Source of the DNA: Flavobacterium panacis | GTDB lineage: Bacteria > Bacteroidota > Bacteroidia > Flavobacteriales > Flavobacteriaceae | DNA: 64,000 bases | Direction of reading: 5' to 3' | NCBI RefSeq assembly: GCF_024649945.1 | Contig: NZ_JANKMS010000014.1 | Location: 62,001-126,000 of the forward strand | Shown here: positions 42,285 to 51,544 of the stretch, piece by piece | Numbering within the stretch: the first letter of the stretch is position 1 | Layout: each line of letters begins with the position of its first letter | The notes under the pieces: model-generated | Told to the model about the DNA's origin: nothing | The model's input: the letters and a program-made list of their open reading frames with translations, nothing else | Database searches by the model: none | Translations under genes and position numbers: made by a program

Positions 42285-44303
42285 TTATAAGATTGGAATG
42301 TTGATAATAACAATACAGCCTGTTTCGCCATTTTCAGATTCTCTTTCTAAAACTTTAAAACCGGCATTCGGATATTCTTTCTGCATTTTGGTCAATCTTT
42401 CATCTGTTATAATCGTTGACAAAGACTGATGATTTTCGTTTATTTTGAGTTTACGCGAAGCTGCAAGTCCGATACCATTGTCTTTTATGGTACAGATTAG
42501 ATTTTTCTGATCACTCATTTGTGTGAAATTTATCTTTAGTAAACCTTTTTCTTCTTTTGGTTTTGGTTTTAATCCGTGTTCGACAGCATTTTCTATAAAT
42601 GGCTGAATCAATAATGGCGGAATAAAAATATCATTTTCAATAGATTCGTCGCATATAATTTCATATTCAAAACTATTGTTAAGACGTAACTGCTGTAACT
42701 CAATATAATTTTTTAAAGTGCCAATTTCTTCTTCCAGAGATATAGTTTCTTTTCTGGATTGTTCTAAAATCTGACGGGTCAACTTGGCGAATTTATTTAA
42801 ATAAGAAACTGCTGGAATGGTATCTTTCTGCAAAATCATACTTTGAATATTTCCTAAAGCGTTAAAAATAAAATGCGGATCCATTTGCGAACGTAATAAT
42901 CTCCTTTCCAGCGAAAGTCTTGCTGCAAGATTTTCTATGGTTTCTTTTTCCATTAACTGAACTTTCAAATCACTGTTGGCCTGTTCTTGTTTTAGAATTT
43001 CTTCGCGTTTTAAATAATAACGTTGTCTGTAATAATAAGAGCGGAACATAAAGATCAATCCAATTAATAAAACGGCTGCAATTCCGTAACCTAGAAGTTT
43101 ATTTTTTTGTGCTAGTTCTTTCTCCAGTTCCAATTGTTGGATGCGTTCTATTTTTTTAGAAGATTCGAATCGTGCATCTGCATTTTGTAAAAGCTTTTGC
43201 GTGCTTTCATTATATTTTAACTGATTGTATTGGTTGTACAAAGTATCGTATCGGTAATAAGCCATAAAATCATTTCTTTTTACAGAAACGTCTTTTAAAC
43301 AATTGTAAAAAGTAGCCAGTAAATAATTATCTGTATAAGGCAGACTAAGCTGATATTTAATTCCTTCAATAAATAACAATTCAGCTTTTGTGTAATCTCC
43401 TTTTTGAGTGTAATACATTCCCTGAAGCCCTATTGCGCTTCGGTAAATGATTTTTACATTATATTTTTTAGCAATTTCAGTTGCTTTCCTGAGATTGTTT
43501 AGCATTGCTTTTTCGTCAGTTGGTTTTGGTCCTTTAGAATAAAGATCTGCCAGATTGATGTAAGCGATTCCGAGATTACTTTTACTAATAATCTGACTCG
43601 GATATCTTTCTGCAAAAGCAACCGTTTCTTTAAAGAAATTAAGCGCTACAATCCATTCTTGTTTATATCCAGATTCTAATCTGTCTGTTAGATAACCCCC
43701 AAAAGCAAGTCTGGCATACAATTGACTTTCTGCATCACCCGCTTTAGCGGCATGTTGTAACGCTTCTCTGGAATATTTTTTTACCTTTTCGGGAGAAGCG
43801 GGAGAAAACAAATACGAAATATCAGATGCAATTTTAGCGCATTGATCATGTGCTTTTATTTTAGAAAAAAGTGTATAGGCTTTCAGTAGATAATCTAATG
43901 CTTGAGGCTTGTCATCGATATACGATTTTAAAGCTCCCTGGGCTAAATAAGCAAAAGCTTTAACTCGTATTTTATTTGATTTTTCACTTAAAATAAAAGC
44001 AGTATCAGCATAGCGGGTAAATTCTTTTAAATGCAGCAATCGTCTTTGAGTTAGAGCCAGATAAGCATAACAAATTACTTCATCATCAATGTTGTTTTTC
44101 TTTTTGGCTAATTCTAATGCCTGTAGTTGTATTTTTTTGGAGGAAGAAGAATCAGAAAAACGTTTTTCAAATCCATAAGCAGCAATTTTTTCTATAGAAG
44201 AAATTTGCTGTGCATTTAAATTAGAAAAGCATAAAATCAACAAACAGATAAACCATTTGCAGGTTCTATTTTTAATCTGAAAAAAAGTGTTTTTTGGACG
44301 CAT
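42285..44303 (-). CDS. LytS-type histidine kinase with TPR sensor
   Basis: 672 residues. A signal-anchor helix (ICLLILCFSNLNAQ), then a periplasmic tetratricopeptide-repeat region (about 45-370). A membrane helix near 402-420 leads to a coiled linker. The His_kinase core has RSQMDPHFIFNALGNI with phospho-His near 480, and an ATP site (PLLIQPFIENAVEHG, IKDNGIGL). Periplasmic TPR kinases of this type are frequent in Bacteroidota and sense protein or envelope signals. It pairs with the LytTR regulator 2 bp downstream. Confidence 0.9.
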   Translation of the reverse strand: MRPKNTFFQIKNRTCKWFICLLILCFSNLNAQQISSIEKIAAYGFEKRFSDSSSSKKIQLQALELAKKKNNIDDEVICYAYLALTQRRLLHLKEFTRYADTAFILSEKSNKIRVKAFAYLAQGALKSYIDDKPQALDYLLKAYTLFSKIKAHDQCAKIASDISYLFSPASPEKVKKYSREALQHAAKAGDAESQLYARLAFGGYLTDRLESGYKQEWIVALNFFKETVAFAERYPSQIISKSNLGIAYINLADLYSKGPKPTDEKAMLNNLRKATEIAKKYNVKIIYRSAIGLQGMYYTQKGDYTKAELLFIEGIKYQLSLPYTDNYLLATFYNCLKDVSVKRNDFMAYYRYDTLYNQYNQLKYNESTQKLLQNADARFESSKKIERIQQLELEKELAQKNKLLGYGIAAVLLIGLIFMFRSYYYRQRYYLKREEILKQEQANSDLKVQLMEKETIENLAARLSLERRLLRSQMDPHFIFNALGNIQSMILQKDTIPAVSYLNKFAKLTRQILEQSRKETISLEEEIGTLKNYIELQQLRLNNSFEYEIICDESIENDIFIPPLLIQPFIENAVEHGLKPKPKEEKGLLKINFTQMSDQKNLICTIKDNGIGLAASRKLKINENHQSLSTIITDERLTKMQKEYPNAGFKVLERESENGETGCIVIINIPIL

Positions 44304-44550
44304 GTATAGTGGTAATTACTGCCAAAGTACAAATTGAGTCGTGACTGACCAAAAAAAAGTGACCGTAATTTTTACAAGAAAATCCTTTGTAAACTTTGCA
44401 TTGAAGTATATTTTAAAAGAGCTGTTTCGGGATATTAGAAAGGGATGACCAAATAAAAATCAAAAACCTCCATTTGCCAATTTCGAATTGTCGTGAGTTG
44501 ATCTTAGTAGTAATCTTGTTCATTATTAATTTTTTTTAAAACTATAAATT

Positions 44551-45000
44551 ATGAATAAGATTTTTTTTACAATAACAATTATTGCAACTCTTTTTTTCTC
44601 TGTTTTGACATACGGTCAGCAAGATGATAAACGCATCAGAGTTGAAATTTCTTTGAAAGATGGAAACAAAGTAGTCAAAGCTGCTGTAAGATCGGTAACC
44701 TTTTCTTTTACAAAATCGGTGGTTAATTCTGAAACCAATGAGGTAAAGAACAATTACTATTTTTCTCTTGATCTGGAAAAACAAGATATTCCTTTGTTAG
44801 CGACTTTCATGAAAAATAAAGCAGGAATTGACGGTATGATCACAATGACGGATAATTACGGAAAACTGCCAATGAGAAAATTTGATTTTACAAAAGGGAG
44901 AATTGATTCTATGAGTGACCAAATTAATGGAGATTATAGTAGCGCTTACATTTCGCTTATTTCTGATTCTTTGATTATTGACGGCGTTAAAATCGATTAA
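44551..45000 (+). CDS. exported protein, unknown
   Basis: 149 residues with a Sec signal peptide (hydrophobic 4-20, cleavage near TYGQ). The mature part alternates short beta strands and charged turns (IRVEISLKDGNKVVKA, NNYYFSLDLEKQD, GMITMTDNYGKLPMRKFDF). It has no family I recognise. First of four closely spaced genes (44551-46535) with membrane and lipoprotein products, so probably part of an envelope-associated operon. Confidence 0.6.
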   Translation: MNKIFFTITIIATLFFSVLTYGQQDDKRIRVEISLKDGNKVVKAAVRSVTFSFTKSVVNSETNEVKNNYYFSLDLEKQDIPLLATFMKNKAGIDGMITMTDNYGKLPMRKFDFTKGRIDSMSDQINGDYSSAYISLISDSLIIDGVKID

Positions 45001-45004
45001 AGAA

Positions 45005-45472
45005 ATGACGGAATTAACAAAATTCGAAAAAAGCGGTAACCAGTTTGTCATGAAAAGACAATATGGTTTTGGCCTTTTGGTGGTAATTGGGATGCTAGCG
45101 TTTACAATTGGAGGAATCTATTATAAAAATACTGCCTTAATCTGGATTTTCGGAATTTTGACGATTTTGTGTTTGATCTCAATTTGGGCACAAAGTTTTA
45201 TAATCGATCTTGATAAAAATGCTTTCATCATTAAAAATGGATTGATTAACAAACCAGTCGAGATTCCTGTTGCTGATTTTGTAAACTTTGAATTGGTAAA
45301 AGTCAAACAGAATCTTATAACCACAAATGTTTCTTTGAATCTATATTATATCAAAAATGACAAAGAAAAATGTACTGGAATTGCACAAGGTTTTACAACA
45401 AGATCAATGCAGAAACTTATGAATGAAATCAATGCAATTTTAAAAATAAATGAACATTCACGAAAGATATAA
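45005..45472 (+). CDS. membrane protein with PH-like domain, unknown
   Basis: 155 residues from the ATG at 45005, just 4 bp after the previous stop; an upstream TTG in frame overlaps that gene and is not preferred. Two membrane helices (about 22-38 and 45-62) are followed by a soluble beta-rich part (FIIDLDKNAFIIKNGLINKPVEIPVADF), reminiscent of bacterial PH-like (DUF) domains. Function unknown. It overlaps the next gene by 23 bp. Confidence 0.6.
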   Translation: MTELTKFEKSGNQFVMKRQYGFGLLVVIGMLAFTIGGIYYKNTALIWIFGILTILCLISIWAQSFIIDLDKNAFIIKNGLINKPVEIPVADFVNFELVKVKQNLITTNVSLNLYYIKNDKEKCTGIAQGFTTRSMQKLMNEINAILKINEHSRKI

Positions 45473-45971
45473 CATTGAAGAAACCTTAAATAGATTTACT
45501 TTGTATCCCAATAAGAATTCACTGCAATTATCAAAGTGGTTTTTGGGAGGAATATTGGTCGGTTTAGCAGCTTTATTTTTTCTACATCATTATATGGACG
45601 AAGCCATGCGTTGGGGAATCTGTATTTTATTGATATACTTTGTTTTACATAGTTTGTATGATATAATGATTGGTTCAAAAATTCATTATATATTTGATGT
45701 TTCTACGAATGCAGTTTATAAAAATAATCCATTATTTTCAAGAAAGAGAATAATGAAACTGGATGAAGCAGTTGTTTTTGTTCATTCAGAAATGGGAAGC
45801 TGGTATTACGCTTTAGGTGCTGATAAAAATCAGTTCGTTAAAAACTACAGAATCAGTGAAGGGTTTAGTTCTGGACGTAAAAGTTTGGAAATTCAAAAAG
45901 CATATGAACATTTTATCTTACTGAAAATAGATAAATTGATAGAGGAAACACATCTCAGAAACAAAAATTAA
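45450..45971 (+). CDS. membrane protein, unknown
   Basis: 173 residues with two membrane helices (about 28-45 and 52-68) and a soluble C-terminal beta-rich domain (IHYIFDVSTNAVYKNNP, AVVFVHSEMGSWYYALGA). Its plan matches the preceding protein, so the two may be related by duplication and form a hetero-oligomer. The 23-bp overlap points to coupled translation. No known function. Confidence 0.6.
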   Translation: MNIHERYNIEETLNRFTLYPNKNSLQLSKWFLGGILVGLAALFFLHHYMDEAMRWGICILLIYFVLHSLYDIMIGSKIHYIFDVSTNAVYKNNPLFSRKRIMKLDEAVVFVHSEMGSWYYALGADKNQFVKNYRISEGFSSGRKSLEIQKAYEHFILLKIDKLIEETHLRNKN

Positions 45972-45992
45972 ACTATACTAAAAATATATTTT

Positions 45993-46535
45993 ATGAAAAT
46001 TAGCAGTTCTTCATTCTTAATACTAATGATGGTTGTGACTTCCTGCAGTTTTATAAAAGACAGTCCGGATGATATTTTTAATACAGTAGGACTGAATACC
46101 AATAAAATTCCGTCCAGTTTTGAAAGAGTTTTTAGAGAAATTCGTCAGCACAAAGCAAACGGAACTTTGCAACTTCCTACCGAAGACGGAAAAACCATGA
46201 AAAAGGCAACCTGTATAGAAGTAGTTAAGTTTGCTTACGCCAATACCTTTAAGGAAGATATTAAAAGAATAAAAAATTTAAATCCTACTAAAGACGCAGA
46301 ACCTATCATAAAAGCAGGAATCGAATTGTTTGAATACGCAGACGAAATTCAAAGCAGAGATTTTATGATGATTGCCAAGATGATTGACGAAGGCAAAAGT
46401 GACGAAGAAATTGATGCAGCAGCAAAAGAGCTCGATGAAACCAAAGGAATAGAGCTCGATCTAAGATACACCAAAGTAATGGACTTATTACTGCCTTATG
46501 CCGATGCAAACGGATTGGAATATAATAAGCTTTAA
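45993..46535 (+). CDS. helical lipoprotein, unknown
   Basis: 180 residues with lipobox VTSC (Cys18). The rest is largely helical and charged (SFERVFREIRQHKANGTLQL, KKATCIEVVKFAYANTFKEDIKRI, SDEEIDAAAKELDETK). No domain recognised. It follows the two membrane genes after 21 bp and is the last gene before a strong terminator, completing the four-gene unit. Confidence 0.6.
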   Translation: MKISSSSFLILMMVVTSCSFIKDSPDDIFNTVGLNTNKIPSSFERVFREIRQHKANGTLQLPTEDGKTMKKATCIEVVKFAYANTFKEDIKRIKNLNPTKDAEPIIKAGIELFEYADEIQSRDFMMIAKMIDEGKSDEEIDAAAKELDETKGIELDLRYTKVMDLLLPYADANGLEYNKL

Positions 46536-46537
46536 AA

Positions 46538-46579
46538 TAAAAACCGAGTTGAATTTTACCCAATTTAACTCGGTTTTTT
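46538..46579. terminator. bidirectional intrinsic terminator
   Basis: AAAACCGAGTTGAA pairs with TTTAACTCGGTTTT around a short loop, followed by TTTTTT. It separates the unknown envelope operon from the metal-efflux genes. Confidence 0.85.
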
Positions 46580-46700
46580 GGTTTCTTAAAACGTCAGAAA
46601 GAATCAATTAGAAAGAAATCAAGCCACATTTTAATATTTCTAAATTGTTAAAAGATATATTCAAACTATTTTTAATGGTGGAAAATTCTATAATTTGGGT

Positions 46701-46708
46701 TAAATTTG
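46701..46708 (+). promoter_or_regulatory. TAnnTTTG -7 element before the efflux operon
   Basis: TAAATTTG is an exact match. With initiation about 5 nt downstream, transcription would begin at the GTG codon at 46713 itself, which suggests a leaderless message. Confidence 0.6.
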
Positions 46709-46712
46709 CGCT

Positions 46713-47090
46713 GTGCGAAAAAAAATTGTCTACATATTTATTTTTCTGATTGCTTCAAACAGCAGTTTTGTACAGCAGTTTTATAAACTGCCGGTATTGA
46801 TACAGCATTTTGAAGAGCACAAACAATTAATGGATTTAAGTTTCATCGACTTCTTATCGATGCATTACTGGGGAGAAGATTTAAAAGATAACGATGGCGA
46901 TCGCGATATGCAGCTTCCTTTTAAGACAATCTCGAGCAGCTCCTTTCATTTTGTCTTTCTTTTAGATGATAAAGATTTGCTTCCAGTTCCTTTTAATCCA
47001 GATTTACCACAATCCAAAATTCCAACTTACAGATCCGATCTTTTCTCAGATCCGAATCTGCTTTCCCTTTTTAGACCTCCAATAGCATAA
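46713..47090 (+). CDS. small exported protein before the metal-efflux genes
   Basis: 125 residues starting at GTG; no ATG occurs in frame until about residue 40. A signal peptide or anchor (KKIVYIFIFLIASNSSF) is followed by HFEEHKQLMDLSFIDFLSMHYW and a Pro-rich tail ending FRPPIA. Small proteins of this type commonly precede CusA-type pumps in Bacteroidota. The end resembles RPPIFM of the copper-operon protein at 25058-25426. Function unknown. Given the promoter at 46701-46708, the message may start at the GTG. Confidence 0.6.
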   Translation: MRKKIVYIFIFLIASNSSFVQQFYKLPVLIQHFEEHKQLMDLSFIDFLSMHYWGEDLKDNDGDRDMQLPFKTISSSSFHFVFLLDDKDLLPVPFNPDLPQSKIPTYRSDLFSDPNLLSLFRPPIA

Positions 47091-47166
47091 TTAATTTTTA
47101 AATTTTTTGCTGTGGCTGAGACATTTCGTTTTGGTCGCTCATGTATTATTTTTTAATTAATAAATT

Positions 47167-50100
47167 ATGCTTAATAAAGTAATTCAGTTCTCAGTTAAGA
47201 ACAAACTGGCAATTGGAATCTTTACACTGCTGTGGATTATCTACGGTGTGTACGAGGTTACGCAATTACCAATTGATGCCGTACCAGACATCACAAACAA
47301 TCAGGTACAAATTATCACGACAGCGCCTTCTCTTGGTGCTGAAGATGTAGAAAGATTAATCACTTTTCCTATCGAACAAGCCATTAGTAATATTCCGCAT
47401 CTTAAGGAAAGCAGAAGTATTTCTCGTTTCGGACTTTCATTAGTAAGTGTTGTTTTCGAAGATGATGCCGACGTATATTGGGCAAGACAGCAGATTACAG
47501 AAAGGCTGCAACAGGTAGAAATTGACCGAAATGCCAATAGACCCGAAATGGCGCCGGTTACAACTGGTTTAGGAGAAATCTATCAATATGTCTTAAAACC
47601 AAAACCAGGTTACGAAGAGAAATATTCGTTAGAAGATCTGAGAACAATTCAGGATTGGACTATCAGAAGACAGCTTTTAGGAACTGCGGGAATCGCAGAT
47701 GTTTCAACCTTTGGAGGGAAATTAAAACAATACGAAATTGCAGTAAATCCAGCGAGATTAAAAGCCCAGAATCTAACGATAAGTGAAGTTTTTACAGCCT
47801 TAAACAGCAGTAACGAAAACACGGGTGGAGCTTATATTGAAAAAGGTCCAACGGTATCTTATATTAGAAGTACAGGTTTAGCTAAAAGCATCAAAGATAT
47901 TGAAAACATTGTAGTTAAAAGTACACAAGGTGGTCTTCCTATTTTGGTAAAACATGTTGCCGATGTAAAAATTTCGTCAGCTATTCGTTACGGTGCTTTG
48001 ACCACAGATGAATATGGAGAATCTGTTGGAGGAATCGTAATGATGCTGAAAGGAGAAAACGCCAATAATGTAATTGTCAATGTAAAAGACAAGATTGCCG
48101 AAATTGAAAAAATTCTTCCTGAAGGTTTAAAAATTGAACCTTTTCTCGACAGAACTAAAATGGTAGACAATGCTATCGGAACTGTAGAAAAGAATTTAAT
48201 TGAAGGCGCTTTAATCGTAGTACTGATTTTAGTTTTATTTCTCGGAAATCTTAGAGCAGGTTTTATCGTAGCATCAGTTATTCCGTTGGCGATGCTTTTT
48301 GCCATTATTATGATGAATACTTTTGGCGTAAGCGGTAATTTAATGAGTCTAGGAGCTTTAGATTTCGGATTAATTGTAGACGGAGCTGTAATTATTGTAG
48401 AAGCCATTTTGCATCATCTTCACAGTGCTAAAAAATATAAGGCCATAAACGCTATTTCTCAAGAGGAAATGGATAAAGAAGTTACAGGATCTGCTGCTCG
48501 TATGATGAACGCAGCAGTTTTTGGACAAATTATTATTCTGATCGTTTATCTTCCAATCCTTTCTTTACAAGGAATTGAAGGTAAAATGTTTAAGCCAATG
48601 GCACAGACAGTTGCTTTTGCGATCTTAGGAGCATTTATTTTGTCTCTTACTTATGTTCCAATGATTAGTGCTTTATTTCTAAGTAAAAAAATCAGTCATA
48701 AAAAGAATCTTTCAGACCGAGTAATGGCAAGATTAGAAAATGCTTACGAAGGCTGGCTTACAAAAGCTTTGGGTATTAGAAAATCGATCGTTATTGCTGC
48801 ATTTGTACTTTTCGGAATTGCTGTTGTTTTGTTCGGAAGAATGGGAGGAGAATTCATTCCGCAATTAGAAGAAGGAGATTTTGCTGTAGAAACACGATTA
48901 TTGTTGGGAACAAACCTTTCGACTACAACGGAAACCATCGAAAAAATTTCGAGAGAATTAAAGAAAGAATATCCAGAAGTACAACAAGTAGTTTCCAGAA
49001 TTGGAAGTGCTGAAATTCCAACCGATCCAATGCCAATTGAAGGTGGAGATATGATTATTGTTTTAAAAGACAAATCAGAATGGACAAGCGCTTCTTCATT
49101 TCCAGAACTTGCCGATAAAATGACGAAAACCGTTAAGAGAATTGCGCCTGGAGTTACGACTGGATTTCAGTTTCCGGTTCAAATGCGTTTTAATGAGTTA
49201 ATGACAGGAGCAAAGCAAGATTTGGTTTGTAAAATTTACGGAGAAGATCTTCAGAAACTTTCAGAATATGCTGAAAAACTAGGAGATATTAGTAAAACTG
49301 TTGAAGGTGCAGCCGATCTTTATGTTGAAAAAGTAACAGGAATGCCTCAAATCGTAATTGATTACAATTGGGCAGAAATGTCGAAATATGGTTTACGTGT
49401 TGTAGATATTAACAGAACCATTAATGCTGCTTTTGCAGGAGCTGTTGCAGGAAGTATTTACGAAGGCGAAAAACGTTTTGACATGGTTGTTCGTGTCGAA
49501 GACAATGGAAGAAAAGGAATCGAAGATGTTCGAAATCTTTTGATTGCAACGCCATCTGGAATGCAGATTCCGCTTTATCAAGTGGCAAGTGTTGAAGAAG
49601 TAGAAGGTCCAAATCAGATTCAGCGAGAAAATGCAAAAAGAAGAATTATCGTCGGATTTAATGTTCGAGGAAGAGATGTGCAGTCTATTGTTGAAGAATT
49701 ACAGCAAAAAGTGAATCAGCAAATTAAATTTGATCCAGGTTATTATATTACTTACGGAGGTGCGTTTGAGAATCTTCAACAAGCCAAAGCAAGATTGGGA
49801 GTGGCAGTTCCAGCGGCTCTATTAATGATTTTTGCTTTGCTGTATTTTGCTTTCCGATCATTTAAAGAAGGAATTATCATTTTTACGGCAATTCCATTAT
49901 CTGCAATTGGGGGCGTTTTTGCACTTGTTATGCGCGACATGCCTTTTAGTATTTCAGCAGGAGTTGGATTTATTGCACTTTTTGGTGTAGCGGTTTTAAA
50001 CGGAATCGTTTTGATTTCGGAGTTTAACCGAATACAAAAACAGGGTGAAATTACCAATCCTTTTGATATCATTCTTTTAGGAACCAAAAACAGATTACGT

Positions 50101-51543
50101 CCCGTTTTAATGACGGCTGCTGTAGCTTCTTTAGGATTTCTACCAATGGCTTTAAGTAACGGAGCAGGAGCAGAGGTACAACGTCCGCTGGCAACCGTTG
50201 TAATTGGCGGATTAGTTACAGCGACTCTTTTAACGCTTTTTGTACTTCCTGCCATTTATTTAATGACATACCACGCAAAAGGGTTTTCTAAAAAAAGAAA
50301 AAAACACATGAATAATCTAACCTTTTTATTGTGCATTCTTTTTATTGGTAATATGGCGCAAGCGCAGCAATTGCCAATTTCTTTAGAAGAATCTGTTTCG
50401 ATTGCTATTCAAAATAACCGAACAGTGAAATCGGCTAAGTTAAATGAGCAGTCTAAAAGTCATTTGCAGAAAACGGGATATAATTTACCACAAACTCAAA
50501 TCGATGCCGATTACGGTCAATTTAACAGTGCGCAAAAAGACACGAGATTCGGAATAAGTCAAACATTTGCATTTCCAACTGTTTACAGCAATCAAAAGAA
50601 AGCTTTAACAGCTGATTTTAATAAAGCTAAAACGGAAGTCCAGTTAACTTCACAGGAAGTTAAAACGAGAGTACGTATTCTTTATTACGACTATTTGTGG
50701 TTGAACACTAAAAAAGAATTATTGGTTTACGCCGATTCGATCTACAGAATTATGGAGAAAAAGTCGGATTTGAGATTTAAAGCTGGTGAAGCTAATGTTT
50801 TAGAAAAAAGTGCTTCACAGTCTGCTCGACAATTCTACAGTAATCAGCTTGTCATGGTCAATAGAGATATTGAAATCGCTTTAAATTCATTTAATTCCGT
50901 TTTACAAGACAAAGTGAATTATACTCCTAAAAAGGAAAAATTAAAAGCTGTTCTAAATCATTCGGCTATTGAAAATCTTAAAGCAGAAAATCTTCCAGCG
51001 GTACAAAGATCACAATTCGAATCTGAATCAGCGAAGTATAGATGGAAAACGGAAAGCGCCAAAATGCTTCCAGAAATTACTTTAGGATACAACAATTTAA
51101 GTATAATCGGAAGTCAAACTAACACTTCAGGTCAAGAGGTTTATTACGATAGTGGACAAAGATTTAATTATATAAATGCTGGTCTTTCCATTCCTATTTT
51201 CTTTACAAGTCAGAGTGAGCGAAAAAGAGCTGCAAAAGCAGAATATGAAAGTTACGAAGCACTTTCAGAAGCAACAAAAATTGAAGTTCAAACAACGATT
51301 GCCAATGCCGATCGAGAAGTGAAAAAATACCAAGAAAGTCTTGATTATTATGAAAAAGAAGGATTGAAAAATGCGCAGACCATTATTGAGGCTTCAAGCA
51401 GTCAATTACAAAATGGAGATATTGATTATCTACAATGGGTTTTGGTGGTAAATCAGGCAATTACCATTAAAAGTGAATACTTAGATGCATTGAATGCTTA
51501 CAATAAAGCGGTGATTACACTGCAAAATCTTAATAATATTTAA
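47167..51543 (+). CDS. CusA/CzcA-type heavy-metal RND pump fused to TolC-like channel
   Basis: 1458 residues. Residues 1 to about 1045 are a complete HME-RND pump: 12 membrane helices, LPIDAVPDITNNQVQI near the start, and the proton-relay helix LDFGLIVDGAVIIVE near 399-413. At residue 1048 an in-frame Met opens a signal-like segment (NNLTFLLCILFIGNMAQAQQ), followed by a TolC/OEP domain (to 1458) with coiled-coil repeats. Such a fusion joins inner-membrane pump and outer-membrane channel in one chain, with the internal helix perhaps cleaved. This fused form is known in Bacteroidota. The next gene encodes the adaptor. Likely exports Cu, Zn, Co or Cd. Confidence 0.9.
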   Translation: MLNKVIQFSVKNKLAIGIFTLLWIIYGVYEVTQLPIDAVPDITNNQVQIITTAPSLGAEDVERLITFPIEQAISNIPHLKESRSISRFGLSLVSVVFEDDADVYWARQQITERLQQVEIDRNANRPEMAPVTTGLGEIYQYVLKPKPGYEEKYSLEDLRTIQDWTIRRQLLGTAGIADVSTFGGKLKQYEIAVNPARLKAQNLTISEVFTALNSSNENTGGAYIEKGPTVSYIRSTGLAKSIKDIENIVVKSTQGGLPILVKHVADVKISSAIRYGALTTDEYGESVGGIVMMLKGENANNVIVNVKDKIAEIEKILPEGLKIEPFLDRTKMVDNAIGTVEKNLIEGALIVVLILVLFLGNLRAGFIVASVIPLAMLFAIIMMNTFGVSGNLMSLGALDFGLIVDGAVIIVEAILHHLHSAKKYKAINAISQEEMDKEVTGSAARMMNAAVFGQIIILIVYLPILSLQGIEGKMFKPMAQTVAFAILGAFILSLTYVPMISALFLSKKISHKKNLSDRVMARLENAYEGWLTKALGIRKSIVIAAFVLFGIAVVLFGRMGGEFIPQLEEGDFAVETRLLLGTNLSTTTETIEKISRELKKEYPEVQQVVSRIGSAEIPTDPMPIEGGDMIIVLKDKSEWTSASSFPELADKMTKTVKRIAPGVTTGFQFPVQMRFNELMTGAKQDLVCKIYGEDLQKLSEYAEKLGDISKTVEGAADLYVEKVTGMPQIVIDYNWAEMSKYGLRVVDINRTINAAFAGAVAGSIYEGEKRFDMVVRVEDNGRKGIEDVRNLLIATPSGMQIPLYQVASVEEVEGPNQIQRENAKRRIIVGFNVRGRDVQSIVEELQQKVNQQIKFDPGYYITYGGAFENLQQAKARLGVAVPAALLMIFALLYFAFRSFKEGIIIFTAIPLSAIGGVFALVMRDMPFSISAGVGFIALFGVAVLNGIVLISEFNRIQKQGEITNPFDIILLGTKNRLRPVLMTAAVASLGFLPMALSNGAGAEVQRPLATVVIGGLVTATLLTLFVLPAIYLMTYHAKGFSKKRKKHMNNLTFLLCILFIGNMAQAQQLPISLEESVSIAIQNNRTVKSAKLNEQSKSHLQKTGYNLPQTQIDADYGQFNSAQKDTRFGISQTFAFPTVYSNQKKALTADFNKAKTEVQLTSQEVKTRVRILYYDYLWLNTKKELLVYADSIYRIMEKKSDLRFKAGEANVLEKSASQSARQFYSNQLVMVNRDIEIALNSFNSVLQDKVNYTPKKEKLKAVLNHSAIENLKAENLPAVQRSQFESESAKYRWKTESAKMLPEITLGYNNLSIIGSQTNTSGQEVYYDSGQRFNYINAGLSIPIFFTSQSERKRAAKAEYESYEALSEATKIEVQTTIANADREVKKYQESLDYYEKEGLKNAQTIIEASSSQLQNGDIDYLQWVLVVNQAITIKSEYLDALNAYNKAVITLQNLNNI

Positions 51544-51544
51544 A

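Noticed and set aside
44304..44550. Repeated TGACC words upstream of the LytS kinase as a LytTR site
   Set aside because: Copies are short and irregularly spaced; LytTR sites need paired repeats of fixed spacing, which I could not show.
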